NCBI GenBank assembly: GCA_016791475.1
Contig: JAEUWI010000052.1
Coordinates: 1 to 51,504 of the forward strand
Direction of reading: 5' to 3'
Source: Candidatus Hydrogenedentota bacterium
GTDB lineage: Bacteria; Hydrogenedentota; Hydrogenedentia; Hydrogenedentales; JAEUWI01
DNA: 51,504 nt
The notes under the pieces were generated by a model that saw only the letters and a program-made list of their open reading frames with translations, had not been told where the DNA came from and made no database searches. The position numbers and the translations under genes are program-made. How positions within the stretch are numbered: position 1 is the first letter of the stretch; each line of letters starts with the position of its first letter. Of the stretch, positions 24,560-33,669 are shown in pieces.

Positions 24560-26461
24560 ATGACCGAGACCTACCTCCAGATTCGCGAGAAACGCTGCCT
24601 TTGGGCGGGCGCGTTGTTCTGGGTTGTCTTTTCTGTTGTTGCGGTAGCGCTGCGCGGCGTGCGCTGGGAGGAAACCTGGGAGCACGCGCTGGTGATTACG
24701 AGGGCGGTGCCCTATCCCGAGGGGCATCCCTTCTTCATCTACTGTCGCAATGTGTTCAGTGGCCAGAGCTACCTTTCCGCGCTGATGCTGAGCCTGTGGG
24801 ATTCGCCCCTCCTGATCAACGGCCTGCGGAATGTGGCCCAGCTCAGTTTCTGCACGGTGCCGGTCTATCTGCTTGGCATGCGTTTCAGCGGCAGCGCCTG
24901 GGGCGGGCATCTGGCAGCGACGCTGGTGCTGTTCGGGGTGCACCAGGGTTTTCAGAGCTACTACCCCATCGAAAGCTGGCCCCATTTCTTTGCCACGGGA
25001 CAGATTGGCGCGGGCTATGCCCTGCTGGTGTTCGGGCTGCTCCTGCTTAACGGCTGGCGCAGTGTCTGGTTTCTGCTGGGACTTATGCCCATGGTCCACG
25101 TGGGGCAGTGGCCCGTGATCGGGCTCTTTGCCGGAATCCAGTGGCTGTGGGCGCTCCGAAATCGCGAATACGCGCGCGCGCGCCAGGCCGTGGGCTGGTT
25201 TGTCGTGGGGATGACGCCCTGCGTGATCTTTTTGGCCGTGCAACGTCAGTTTCATGTGTCCATGCCCCTCGCGGGCGCTTACTTCGCCGAGGGCGACGCC
25301 CACGCTATCTGGTCCGCCTACACCGGGCTGCACGATCTGCACCGGGCGGTGCCGCGCGACTCTTTCCTGAAAAGCGTGCTCGCGGCGGGCGCCGTTCTGC
25401 TGGTGGCGGGTCTGAACGGCATGCGGCCCGGTCTGGAAGACGGGCCTCGCAGGGTTCTATTCCAGACCTTTGGTTTCGCCCTGTTGCTCAGCGGGGTGGT
25501 TGTTTCGATCTGGCTGGTCCATCAGGTCCTGGGCGGTGGTGCGCCTTTCGCCCTGATCGGTTGGATGCCTTATCGCCTTATGAACCACCTTGCGATACTC
25601 CTCGTTCCGCTGGTGGTTGGCGTGCTGTGGCGCGGCCGCGCCGGGGGACGGGGCCTTTTGGCGCTGGTGCTGCTCTATGCCCTGCTGCTTCCGCTGTGGC
25701 GCACGCTGCAGCCGCCCGAGATTTTTGTTCGCTACGGGGGCAATCTGGAGGGGCTGATCTTTGCGCTGTGTGGCGGCGCGATCGCGTCTGCGGTCGCCGC
25801 CCGGGATGGAAAGATCGTCGTTTGGGGCGTGCTTCGCTTGCCGGCGATTCAGCTTCTGCTGCTGGCGGTCGTGGCGGCATTCCTGCAGAACTTTTATCCC
25901 TTCGCCCTGGCCGGCATGCTGGGCGGGGCCCTGGTCTGGGGTGTCTGCGAGGGCCTGGTGCGTCTTTGGCCAAGCCTGGAACGGCCCTGGCTCCACTGCG
26001 GGACGATTGCGCTGGGCACCGCGCTGCTGGTGTCGCTGGTGGTTCGGGAAACGCGCCACCGGGAGCATCTGGCCCTCCAGCCCATCCACCAGCAGGTGGC
26101 GAACTGGCTGGATGAGCACGGCGAAGCGGACGCCATGCTTGTGACGCCCTACTGGGACGTCAACTGGCTCGGAAAAATTCGCCACCCCATACTGGCGGAT
26201 TATCAGACGGCCCACCTCATGAGCTATGTGCCCGCGCTCGCGCCGGCTTTGAAGAAAATGCATACCGAGGTCTTTGGATTTGTGGTGGATGGCGAAACGG
26301 GCCCGCCCCTGGCGGGATGGCCCGGCCGCAGCGTCGAGGAATGGCGCCGACTGGGAGAAGCGTATGGCTTTGAGTACGTGCTGGCCCCGACGGAGATGGA
26401 GTTGACGCTGGAGCGCGTGCTGGAGGGGCGGCCCTATGATTTGTATCGCGTGGAGCCGTGA
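24560..26461 (+). CDS. Large polytopic membrane protein, unknown function
   Basis: The 633-aa product has about a dozen predicted membrane helices up to residue 520 and a C-terminal extracytoplasmic domain of about 110 residues. An early external loop holds EETWEHALVITRAVPYPEGHPF, including acidic and His residues of the sort found in GT-C glycosyltransferase first loops; this is only suggestive. The C-terminal end (FEYVLAP..., YDLYRVEP) resembles the tail of uncharacterised membrane glycosyltransferases. There is no Shine-Dalgarno; the likely -10 (24546-24551) implies an almost leaderless mRNA. A terminator follows. Confidence 0.8.
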   Translation: MTETYLQIREKRCLWAGALFWVVFSVVAVALRGVRWEETWEHALVITRAVPYPEGHPFFIYCRNVFSGQSYLSALMLSLWDSPLLINGLRNVAQLSFCTVPVYLLGMRFSGSAWGGHLAATLVLFGVHQGFQSYYPIESWPHFFATGQIGAGYALLVFGLLLLNGWRSVWFLLGLMPMVHVGQWPVIGLFAGIQWLWALRNREYARARQAVGWFVVGMTPCVIFLAVQRQFHVSMPLAGAYFAEGDAHAIWSAYTGLHDLHRAVPRDSFLKSVLAAGAVLLVAGLNGMRPGLEDGPRRVLFQTFGFALLLSGVVVSIWLVHQVLGGGAPFALIGWMPYRLMNHLAILLVPLVVGVLWRGRAGGRGLLALVLLYALLLPLWRTLQPPEIFVRYGGNLEGLIFALCGGAIASAVAARDGKIVVWGVLRLPAIQLLLLAVVAAFLQNFYPFALAGMLGGALVWGVCEGLVRLWPSLERPWLHCGTIALGTALLVSLVVRETRHREHLALQPIHQQVANWLDEHGEADAMLVTPYWDVNWLGKIRHPILADYQTAHLMSYVPALAPALKKMHTEVFGFVVDGETGPPLAGWPGRSVEEWRRLGEAYGFEYVLAPTEMELTLERVLEGRPYDLYRVEP

Positions 26462-26473
26462 CGGTAACGGGAG

Positions 26474-26498
26474 CACGGACTTTCCCGTCCGTGTTTTT
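26474..26498 (+). terminator. Intrinsic terminator
   Basis: A 7-bp stem (26474-26480 with 26487-26493) with a 6-nt loop is followed by TTTTT. It lies 12 nt after the stop of the membrane protein gene. Confidence 0.75.
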
Positions 26499-26653
26499 GC
26501 GTGCAATGCCGCTGCGTGATACGCGGATAAGATAACCCGCGCTCCCGCTTCCCAACGGAGTGTGCATAATCCCGTGCGTGAGTGAAGCGTCCAGGCGCCT
26601 TGCGCTATACTATCGGCCCGCTTGCCCCCAGCTCTGAACCCCCGGATTACCCC

Positions 26654-27295
26654 ATGATACGCGCTGTACTTTTTGATCTCGATGGCACCCTGATGGATTC
26701 TACCGACGCCATCGTGAATTCTTATTTCCACACCTTCGATACCATTGGCGAGCCCCGTCCGGAGCGCAGCGTAATCATCGGTACCATCGGCGATCCCCTG
26801 CACAAGCAGTTTCCCACGATGACGTCTCACGATGTGGACGAGTGCATCCGCATTTATCGCGCCTACTACGCCGAGCACAGCGCCGCAATCACCACGCTTC
26901 TTCCGGGGGTTGAAGAAACGCTGGAGGCACTGGCCGGGCGGGGTATCAAGATGGGATTCGTGACCTCGAAGCGGCGCGAGGCCGCGGAAATGCTGCTGGA
27001 ACATCTGGGCGCGTTGCACTACATGGATGCGCGTATCGGCCCCCTGGAAGTCACCGAACACAAGCCCCATCCGGAGCCCGTACAAAAGGCCATGGCCGTG
27101 CTGGGTGTCACCCCGGAGGAAACGGTGTTTGTGGGCGACATGCATTTCGATGTGCTGGCGGGCCTGGCCGCGGGTGTGGTTACCCTGGCGGTGGCCACAG
27201 GCTATGAGACCCGCGCGCAACTGGAGGCGCTGAATCCGGATGCGACCTATGACAGCATGTACGAGGTGCGCGACCATATCCTCGGGCTGCTGTGA
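26654..27295 (+). CDS. HAD-family phosphatase (phosphoglycolate-phosphatase/PpaX-like)
   Basis: The 213-aa product has all HAD motifs: the nucleophile DxD in FDLDGTLMDS (D8, D10), the Thr/Ser of motif II in GFVTSK, the Lys of motif III in EHKPHPEP, and the motif IV Asp pair in FVGDMHFDVLAG. A helical cap follows motif I, as in subclass IA. It most likely acts on phosphoglycolate, pyrophosphate or a small sugar phosphate. I chose the ATG at 26654, which begins the first strand; there is no clear ribosome site. A TATACT at 26606-26611 may be its -10. Its stop overlaps the start of the MFS gene by 4 nt. Confidence 0.9.
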   Translation: MIRAVLFDLDGTLMDSTDAIVNSYFHTFDTIGEPRPERSVIIGTIGDPLHKQFPTMTSHDVDECIRIYRAYYAEHSAAITTLLPGVEETLEALAGRGIKMGFVTSKRREAAEMLLEHLGALHYMDARIGPLEVTEHKPHPEPVQKAMAVLGVTPEETVFVGDMHFDVLAGLAAGVVTLAVATGYETRAQLEALNPDATYDSMYEVRDHILGLL

Positions 27296-28590
27296 GCCAG
27301 CCTCCATCTACAACCGTGAATGACGCTCTAACGCCGGAATCTCGCCGCACCTTCTGGCTGCTGGTGGGCAATGGCGCCATCGTCACCATGGGCTCGGTCT
27401 TCTATAGCTTTGAGACCGTCATGGCGGGGCTGGCCTTCGAGCTCACCGGCTCCACCTTGCTGGTGGGCTTGCTGGTAACCGTGGCGACCTCGGGCTGGTT
27501 CTGGCCGCAGCTTATCGTGGGCAGCCGGATTCAGCACCTGCCCGAAAAGATGCCCACCTATCGGCTCTCGGCGTTCCTTCGTGTATCCGGTGTTTCCTGC
27601 ATGATCGCGTCCACCTGGCTGCTTTCGGATCGCGGGGAGATACTCTATTGGGCGATCCTGGCCTGCACGACGCTCTTCGCGGTGGGCGGCGGCATTTGCG
27701 TCATCCCCTTCATGGACATCCTGGCGAAATCCATTCCCGTGGTGCATCGCCCCATGCTGATGGCCTACCGGCAATCCATCGGCGGCGTGCTCGGTTGCGT
27801 GGCGGGTCTTGTGACGGTGTATATCCTTGGTGAGCACAGTGGCCTCACCTATCCTTACAATTACCTCACCCTCTTCATCGTGGGTGGCGCGATCAACTCG
27901 GTGGCTTACTATTGCGTTGTCGCCATTCGCGAGCCCGTGGAGGCTGTGAACCCGGAGCAGCAGACTTTCGGCGGCTTCCTGGCTGGTGGCGTGCGTGTGT
28001 TTCGCGAGGATCGCGATTTTCGATACTACTTCTACTTCCGTGTGTGCCTCTACCTTGCCTACATGAGCCAGAGCCTGCTCGTGCCTTTTGCCATGTCGCG
28101 CTTTGATACGCCGCTTGAGGCCACGGGGCTTTTCGCCGCGGGCATAGCGCTCACCGGCGGCGTCTTCAGTTTATTCTGGGGCCGGATCGCACGGCGCATC
28201 GGCGAAGTGGGCCTTTTCCCGTTGGTAAGTCTGCTCGCCTTTGTACCCTTCGGCTTGATGGCGGTCCTGGCCTTTCTCCCCGAGCAGAACGCCATCGTTC
28301 AAATACTCGCACCGCGATTCCATTGGGTGGTGCTTGCTGTCTTTGCCTGCCTGACCGCCGCGCGGCAGGGCATTGACATGGCCGGAAGCCTATACCTCCT
28401 CGCCATGCCCCCGGCGACATTGCGCCCGACCTACTTCGCCTTCATGAATTCTATCAGCGCGCCTCTCATGCTCAGCCCCATTTTCGCGGGCTGGCTGGCC
28501 GGCTCGGCCTCGTTTGTGATGGCCTTTACGCTGTCCGCGATCGCGGCGCTGGGTATGGTGGTAGTGAGTTTGACGTTGAAGAAGAGGTGA
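27292..28590 (+). CDS. Major facilitator superfamily transporter
   Basis: The 432-aa product has about twelve predicted membrane helices and a cytoplasmic loop after helix 6 (EPVEAVNPEQQ...). The GTG start overlaps the HAD stop (GTGA), so the pair is coupled and should be co-regulated. No conserved substrate signature is visible to me. The partner phosphatase suggests a small phosphorylated or organic-acid substrate, but this is a guess. The gene is followed by a 9-bp repeat array. Confidence 0.88.
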   Translation: MSQPPSTTVNDALTPESRRTFWLLVGNGAIVTMGSVFYSFETVMAGLAFELTGSTLLVGLLVTVATSGWFWPQLIVGSRIQHLPEKMPTYRLSAFLRVSGVSCMIASTWLLSDRGEILYWAILACTTLFAVGGGICVIPFMDILAKSIPVVHRPMLMAYRQSIGGVLGCVAGLVTVYILGEHSGLTYPYNYLTLFIVGGAINSVAYYCVVAIREPVEAVNPEQQTFGGFLAGGVRVFREDRDFRYYFYFRVCLYLAYMSQSLLVPFAMSRFDTPLEATGLFAAGIALTGGVFSLFWGRIARRIGEVGLFPLVSLLAFVPFGLMAVLAFLPEQNAIVQILAPRFHWVVLAVFACLTAARQGIDMAGSLYLLAMPPATLRPTYFAFMNSISAPLMLSPIFAGWLAGSASFVMAFTLSAIAALGMVVVSLTLKKR

Positions 28591-28626
28591 TAGTTGATGG
28601 TTGATGGCGAAGAGGGCGGTGACTGA

Positions 28627-28689
28627 ATGGGTCTTATGGGTCTTATGGGTCTTATGGGTCTTATGGGGCTTATGGGGCTTATGGGGCTT
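28627..28689. repeat. 9-bp tandem repeat array (7 units)
   Basis: Four copies of atgggtctt and then three of atggggctt, in the same orientation as the array at 9295. It lies between the MFS and ABC transporter genes. Confidence 0.95.
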
Positions 28690-28747
28690 ATGGGCGCGGA
28701 AAACTAGTATGGCAGTATGGTGAGCAACGATAACAGCAATGCATGCG

Positions 28748-28780
28748 CAACTGTCAACTGTCAACTGTCAACTGTCAACT
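28748..28780. repeat. Heptad tandem repeat (caactgt), 4.7 units
   Basis: Perfect copies of caactgt; read on the minus strand each joint gives TTGACA. It belongs to the heptad family of 8451 and 24434. Confidence 0.9.
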
Positions 28781-28783
28781 AAT

Positions 28784-28812
28784 TTGAACCCTCCGTCGCT
28801 GGCCTGTATGAT
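28784..28812 (+). promoter_or_regulatory. Promoter of the sugar ABC operon; transcript probably leaderless
   Basis: TTGAAC (28784-28789), 17 bp, TATGAT (28807-28812). The expected start point, near 28819, is within 2-3 nt of the ATG at 28821, and no Shine-Dalgarno precedes that ATG. Confidence 0.45.
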
Positions 28813-28820
28813 CATCGCCT

Positions 28821-31304
28821 ATGTCGGAAACCCTCCTCCAACTCACCTCTATCGACAAATGTTTCGGCGGCGTCGTGGCCCTGCGCGAGGCGCGGCTCCA
28901 TGTCCGCGCGGGCGAAGTGCTGGGCCTGGTCGGCGAAAATGGCGCGGGCAAGAGCACGCTGATCAACATCGCTACGGGCCTTTTCAAGCCCGATAGCGGC
29001 GTCATGCTGCTGCAGGGTCAGGCCGTGAGCTTCTCCAGCACCCGACAGGCCGCCGAGGCCGGTGTGGTGGTGGTGCACCAGGAGGCCGACCTCTTTGCTC
29101 AGCTCAGCATTGCGGAAAACATGCTGCTGGGGCGGGGACTCGTCCGTGGTCCCGGTGGACTCATCAATTGGGGCCGGACCAATGCCGAGGCGAAGAAACT
29201 CGTTGCGGATATTGGCGAGTCTTTTGATGTGGCGCAGGATGCGGGCACCCTTACGGTCGCCCGGCGCACCATGTCGGAGATTGCCGCCGCCGTGGCGACG
29301 AAGCCGAAAGTGCTTTTCCTCGACGAGCCCACGGCCTCGCTTACGGTAAAAGAGATAGAGAATCTTTTTGCCCAGATCCAGCGCCTGAAGGCGGCGGGTG
29401 TGGGGATTGTCTACGTGAGCCACCGCCTTGAAGAAATCCTCGAATTGTGTGATCGCGTCACCATCATGCGGGATGGATCCACGGTCGAGACCAAGGTGGC
29501 TGCCGATCTGACCATGGACGGCATCGTGGCGGCCATGGTGGGCCGGGAGAATACCCAGATTCACGCCAAGCGGATCGTTCCCATTGGCGATGTGCGGGTT
29601 GAAGTTCAAGGGATGACCGCTAGGGACAACAGTTTTCGCGATGTCTCCTTCAAGGTGCGCGCGGGCGAGATTGTCGGGCTCTATGGCTTCGTCGGCGCCG
29701 GTCGCAGCGAGTTTGCCCAGGCCATGTTTGGCATCCGCAAGCCCGCATCGGGCACGGTGAGCATCGACGGCAGGCCCCTCAAGATGCAGTCACCCCGGCA
29801 GGCCGTGGCCCAGGGGCTGGCCTATCTGCCCGAAGACCGCCTGGTTCAGGCGGTATTTCGCGGTCATGCGCTCCGCACCAATTCCAGCGTCACGCTGCTG
29901 CCGCGATTGAGTCATGGCACGCTGGTAAGCAACCGAAACGAGAAGGCGCTGGCCGCCCGCATCATCAAAGAAATGAGCGTCAAGACCTCCTCCATGGAGC
30001 AGGCCATCGGAACCTTGAGCGGGGGCAACCAGCAGAAGGTTATATTTGGACGCTGGGCCGCCACGGACCCGAAGGTGCTCATACTCGACGAGCCAACGCG
30101 CGGCGTGGACGTGGGGGCGAAAGCGGAGATTCACAAGCTCATCTGCGATCTGGCGGAAAAGGGCACGGCCATCATCCTCATCAGTTCCGAATTGCCGGAG
30201 GTGATGGCGATGAGCGATCGTGTTCTCACGCTGTCTGAAGGCCGTGTGACGGGCGACTTTAATCCGCGGACGGACGACGATAAGACGATTGCCGCGGCCG
30301 CGGTGCCCCGGAGCGCAGAGAAGGTGGCGGTTGTTCGTTCGCCCTTCCAGCGCGGTCTTACACAGGCCCTGCAGATGCGTGAATTGGGCCTGTTGGTCTT
30401 TATCGGCCTGCTCGCGGGCTACATGACGGTGACGACCCCCGCCAGTTTCGCGAATTGGGCCAATATGCTCGACATTCTGGAGAACGCGGCGATACCCGCC
30501 ATGATGGCCCAGGGCGCCATGCTCATCATCTGCGCGGGCGGCATCGACATTTCCGTGGGCTCCATGATGGGTCTGGTGGGCGTGTTTGCCGCGCTGTCGG
30601 TAAAGGCCGGCGTGCCCGCGCCGCTGTGCCTCGCGCTCGCCGTATGGCAGGGGGTCATCTTCAGCTTAATCAATGGCGGTTTGTCACTGGTCGCGCGAAT
30701 CCATCCGATTATCGTGACCCTGGCCGGCCTGTGGATCTATCGCGCCATCATGCCTATCGTGACCGGCGGCAGCGAGGTGATGAACCTGCCCGACGGCTAT
30801 CGCGCCCTGGCGGATGGCAACCTTCTGGGCATTCCCAAGATCTGTTACTACGTCGTGGCCCTATCGGCGATTACCCACGTGCTGCTGCGCTACACGCTCC
30901 TCGGACGGCAAATTCTCGCTCTGGGCAATTCCGAAAGCGCGGCGCGCCTGGCGGGTCTCTCCAAGACCAAACTGACCCTTTTCGTGTTCGGCTATTCCGG
31001 ACTCATCGTGGGGCTGTGCTCGGTTTTGAACGCCGCCTACTATGGCAAGGTTCAGGCCAATTCCGGCGCGGGCCTCGAGCTTCAGGCCATCGCCGCGGCG
31101 GTTATCGGCGGCACCAATATCCTCGGCGGTCGGGGCTCCGCCCTGGGCACCCTTCTCGGCGCGCTGCTCGTTTCCCTCTTGTACAACAGTCTGGTGCTGC
31201 TGGAAGCCAGCGCCTACTGGCAGAATATCTTCGTGGGCAGCCTGATTCTGGCCGCCGTGATGGTCGATGCCCTGGTGCAGCGGCTGCGGAAGGGACCGGC
31301 ATGA
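28821..31304 (+). CDS. Fused sugar ABC transporter: double ATPase plus permease in one polypeptide
   Basis: The 827-aa product joins two parts normally coded separately. Residues 1 to about 505 are an RbsA/LsrA-type double ATPase: Walker A GENGAGKST (38-46), first signature relaxed (LTVARRTMSE), Walker B LFLDEPTASL, a second, degenerate P-loop (GFVGAGRSE, about 289), signature LSGGNQQK (about 398) and Walker B LILDEPTRGVD (about 420). Residues from about 520 are an RbsC/LsrC-type permease with the family signature VIGGTNILGGRGSALGT. The frame has no break over the joint, so it is a true fusion. It leads an operon with a second permease and a lipoprotein binding protein, each joined by 4-nt ATGA overlaps. 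Confidence 0.93.
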   Translation: MSETLLQLTSIDKCFGGVVALREARLHVRAGEVLGLVGENGAGKSTLINIATGLFKPDSGVMLLQGQAVSFSSTRQAAEAGVVVVHQEADLFAQLSIAENMLLGRGLVRGPGGLINWGRTNAEAKKLVADIGESFDVAQDAGTLTVARRTMSEIAAAVATKPKVLFLDEPTASLTVKEIENLFAQIQRLKAAGVGIVYVSHRLEEILELCDRVTIMRDGSTVETKVAADLTMDGIVAAMVGRENTQIHAKRIVPIGDVRVEVQGMTARDNSFRDVSFKVRAGEIVGLYGFVGAGRSEFAQAMFGIRKPASGTVSIDGRPLKMQSPRQAVAQGLAYLPEDRLVQAVFRGHALRTNSSVTLLPRLSHGTLVSNRNEKALAARIIKEMSVKTSSMEQAIGTLSGGNQQKVIFGRWAATDPKVLILDEPTRGVDVGAKAEIHKLICDLAEKGTAIILISSELPEVMAMSDRVLTLSEGRVTGDFNPRTDDDKTIAAAAVPRSAEKVAVVRSPFQRGLTQALQMRELGLLVFIGLLAGYMTVTTPASFANWANMLDILENAAIPAMMAQGAMLIICAGGIDISVGSMMGLVGVFAALSVKAGVPAPLCLALAVWQGVIFSLINGGLSLVARIHPIIVTLAGLWIYRAIMPIVTGGSEVMNLPDGYRALADGNLLGIPKICYYVVALSAITHVLLRYTLLGRQILALGNSESAARLAGLSKTKLTLFVFGYSGLIVGLCSVLNAAYYGKVQANSGAGLELQAIAAAVIGGTNILGGRGSALGTLLGALLVSLLYNSLVLLEASAYWQNIFVGSLILAAVMVDALVQRLRKGPA

Positions 31305-32278
31305 TCCAGAATCTGTTCCGTTCCCGGGAGGCTGTGCTACTCGGCGTGCTCTGCGCCATGTGCGCGGTGTTTGGCGCGACCACCGAGTATTTCCTCAACC
31401 TCGATGCCCTGCTGGGTTACAGCCGATACTGGGTGGCGCCGGGCCTGCTGGCCATTCCTATGACCTTCATCATCGCCACGGCGGGTATCGATCTGTCTGT
31501 GGGGTCGATTGTCGGCATGTGCGGGATCATCCTCGGCGTGCTCTATCGTGACTACCAGTGGCCCATTGTGGCGGCGTGTGCGGCGGCGGTCCTTTCGGGT
31601 ACGGCGGCGGGCGCCTTCAACGGCGGCATCAGCAGCACGCTGGGCATTCCCCCGCTGGTCGTGACCCTTGCCACCATGACGCTCTTTCGTGGCATCGCCT
31701 TCGGCTTGAGCCAGGCCGACGCCATCAGCAATTTTCCCGCAGGCTTCAATTATCTCGGCAGCGGTACGCTGTTTTCCTTCTGGCTTTTCGGCGAAGAGGC
31801 TTTCGTGCCCGTGGCGCTGGTGGTGCTTCTCGCGGCCATGGCGCTCGGCGTGCTGCTGCTTCGCCGCACGTGGATGGGGCGCTACACGCTGGCCATCGGG
31901 GAGAACCCTTCCGCGGCAAGTTTCGCGGCCATTCCCGTGTCGTGGATGCTCTTCGGCATCTACACGGCGTGCGGGTTCATGGCGGGCGTGGCCTCCCTGT
32001 TTTACACAGCGGTCTACGCGACCGCACGGGCCGACGGCGGCACGGGCCTGGAGTTGGAGGCCATTGCGGCCGTGGTGATCGGCGGAACACGCATCAGCGG
32101 AGGCCAGGCCTCCGTCACCGGCACCTTGCTTGGCCTGCTGATAATCGGTATCCTGAGATACGGTCTCGAATTGAGCGGTGTTAAATCGCAGAATGTGGTC
32201 ATCATCGTCGGACTGCTCCTCATTGTGACGGCGGTCTTCAACGAGTGGATGGCCCGTCGCGCTGGAGAGAGCAAATGA
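31301..32278 (+). CDS. Sugar ABC transporter, second permease (RhaQ/LsrD-type)
   Basis: The 325-aa product has eight to ten predicted membrane helices and the BPD_transp_2 signature VIGGTRISGGQASVTGTLLG. The ATG at 31301 overlaps the fused ATPase-permease stop (ATGA), and its own stop overlaps the binding protein start in the same way. Together with the permease half of the fusion it would make the heterodimeric channel. Confidence 0.93.
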   Translation: MIQNLFRSREAVLLGVLCAMCAVFGATTEYFLNLDALLGYSRYWVAPGLLAIPMTFIIATAGIDLSVGSIVGMCGIILGVLYRDYQWPIVAACAAAVLSGTAAGAFNGGISSTLGIPPLVVTLATMTLFRGIAFGLSQADAISNFPAGFNYLGSGTLFSFWLFGEEAFVPVALVVLLAAMALGVLLLRRTWMGRYTLAIGENPSAASFAAIPVSWMLFGIYTACGFMAGVASLFYTAVYATARADGGTGLELEAIAAVVIGGTRISGGQASVTGTLLGLLIIGILRYGLELSGVKSQNVVIIVGLLLIVTAVFNEWMARRAGESK

Positions 32279-33330
32279 CCCGGAATCTTTTTCTGCTTTG
32301 CGCCACGTGTCTCGTGGCTCTGTTCACCCTTGCGGGCTGTGGAAAGCCCGCCCAAATCGCCGACCCGGCGGAAGGCGCCGGCGGTGCGGGCGCACCCACT
32401 GCCACTGAATCCGGCAAGAAAATCAAGATCGGCGTGATGCCGAAGCTGATCGGCATAGGCTACTTTAACGCCGCGCAGATTGGCGTGAACGAAGCCGCCG
32501 CCGAGCTGGGCGTGGAAGTAGACTACAACGGTCCGAGCGAGGCCGACGTGTCCGTCCAGGTGCAGATGATCGAGAGCTGGATCACGCGCAAGTACGACGC
32601 TATCGCCGTGGCGCCCAACGATCCCGACGCCATCAGCGATGTGCTCAAACGCGCGCGCCAGCGGGGTATCAAAGTCATCACGTGGGACACGGACGCCCAG
32701 CCCGACGCCCGCGATTTCTTCGTGAACCAGACCACCTCCGAAGCCATCGCCCACGCCTTCCTGGACATCCTTGCGGAAGGCGTTGGTCCCGAGGCCAAGT
32801 ACATCAACATCACCGGGACCCTGACAGCGGCGAACCAGAACACCTGGATGAAGCTGATGGAAGAGTACCGCCAGCAAAAGTATCCCGGCATGGTGAATCT
32901 GTCCGAGACGCCCAAGGCGCCCGGCGAAAATCAGGCGGCGGCCACCCAGATGGCGGCGGACTGCCTTAAGGCCTATCCGGAAATGAACGCCATGTTTGGG
33001 CTTACCTCCGTCGCGCTGCCCGGCGCAGCTGAGGCGCTGCGCAAGGAAGGAGCGGCCAGCCGCGTATTCCTTACCGGGCTGTCCACACCCAACGACATGA
33101 AATCCTACGTCCACGATGGCACGGTGAAAAAGTTCGTGCTCTGGAATGTCCCGGATCTCGGCTACCTCACCGTCCATGCCGCCGTGGCCGCGATCAAGGG
33201 CGAACTGACGGCGGATGCCGCCACCTTCAACACGGGGCGCATCACCACCTCGAAGAAGAACGGCACGGAGATCGTCATGGGCGATCCGCTGGTGTTCACG
33301 AAGGAAAACATCGACAACTTCGATTATTGA
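32275..33330 (+). CDS. Sugar-binding lipoprotein, RhaS/LsrB family
   Basis: The 351-aa product has a lipoprotein signal with lipobox LAGC (Cys22) and a periplasmic-binding fold. It is closest in pattern to LsrB (autoinducer-2) and RhaS (rhamnose): MPKLIGIGYF, ITWDTDAQPDARDFFVNQ, NQNTWMK, VALPGAAEA, VFTKENIDNFDY. Compared with the AI-2 ligands of Salmonella LsrB as I recall them, Lys, Asp, Gln, Pro and Ala are kept, and the Asp next to that Gln is Asn here. Rhamnose or AI-2 are therefore the best guesses. No lsrK, lsrF or rhamnose catabolic gene is in the window. Confidence 0.9.
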   Translation: MTRNLFLLCATCLVALFTLAGCGKPAQIADPAEGAGGAGAPTATESGKKIKIGVMPKLIGIGYFNAAQIGVNEAAAELGVEVDYNGPSEADVSVQVQMIESWITRKYDAIAVAPNDPDAISDVLKRARQRGIKVITWDTDAQPDARDFFVNQTTSEAIAHAFLDILAEGVGPEAKYINITGTLTAANQNTWMKLMEEYRQQKYPGMVNLSETPKAPGENQAAATQMAADCLKAYPEMNAMFGLTSVALPGAAEALRKEGAASRVFLTGLSTPNDMKSYVHDGTVKKFVLWNVPDLGYLTVHAAVAAIKGELTADAATFNTGRITTSKKNGTEIVMGDPLVFTKENIDNFDY

Positions 33331-33370
33331 GCAGCTAGGGATACACGTATATTTCGCTGGGTTCCGCCCC

Positions 33371-33574
33371 GGGTGCCACCTCAATCCCGCCTCCGGCGGG
33401 TTTGGGTGCCTTGTGAGGCGATCCCTTGCAGGCGGTCGGTGTACCTCCAGAATGCCGGGAATCTTCGGTTGAACCGGAATCGAGGGCCAAAGCCGGATGT
33501 GGATTGTCGTGTCCGCAAGTGAGGAACTTCCCACAGTGCACCCAAACGAGCGTTGCTCGATTGAGGTGGCACCC
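33371..33574. repeat. Nested palindromic element, cloverleaf-like
   Basis: A perfect 16-bp outer inverted repeat (33371-33386 with 33559-33574) encloses two small hairpins (33388-33400 and 33548-33558) and then a 9-bp stem (33401-33409 with 33538-33546). A third small palindrome (33457-33467) lies in the core. It fills most of the 339-nt gap between the ABC operon and the next gene. No coding sequence fits. It may be a small mobile repeat (MITE/REP-like) or a structured RNA. Confidence 0.75.
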
Positions 33575-33669
33575 GACGTCGTCCTCAACAATCGGTACAC
33601 CCGCTAAAGCATCCAGCCTTCCCCCGTCCCTGAGTTGCGCCACGTGCTTCGTTCCTTTAGGCTAAGCGC

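Noticed and set aside
30455-31300. N-terminal extension of the second permease
   Set aside because: It overlaps the fused ATPase-permease in another frame; the permease starts at 31301 with an ATGA overlap.
33335-33643. Minus-strand frame in the gap after the ABC operon
   Set aside because: It is made of the palindromic element and has no ribosome site or recognisable domain.
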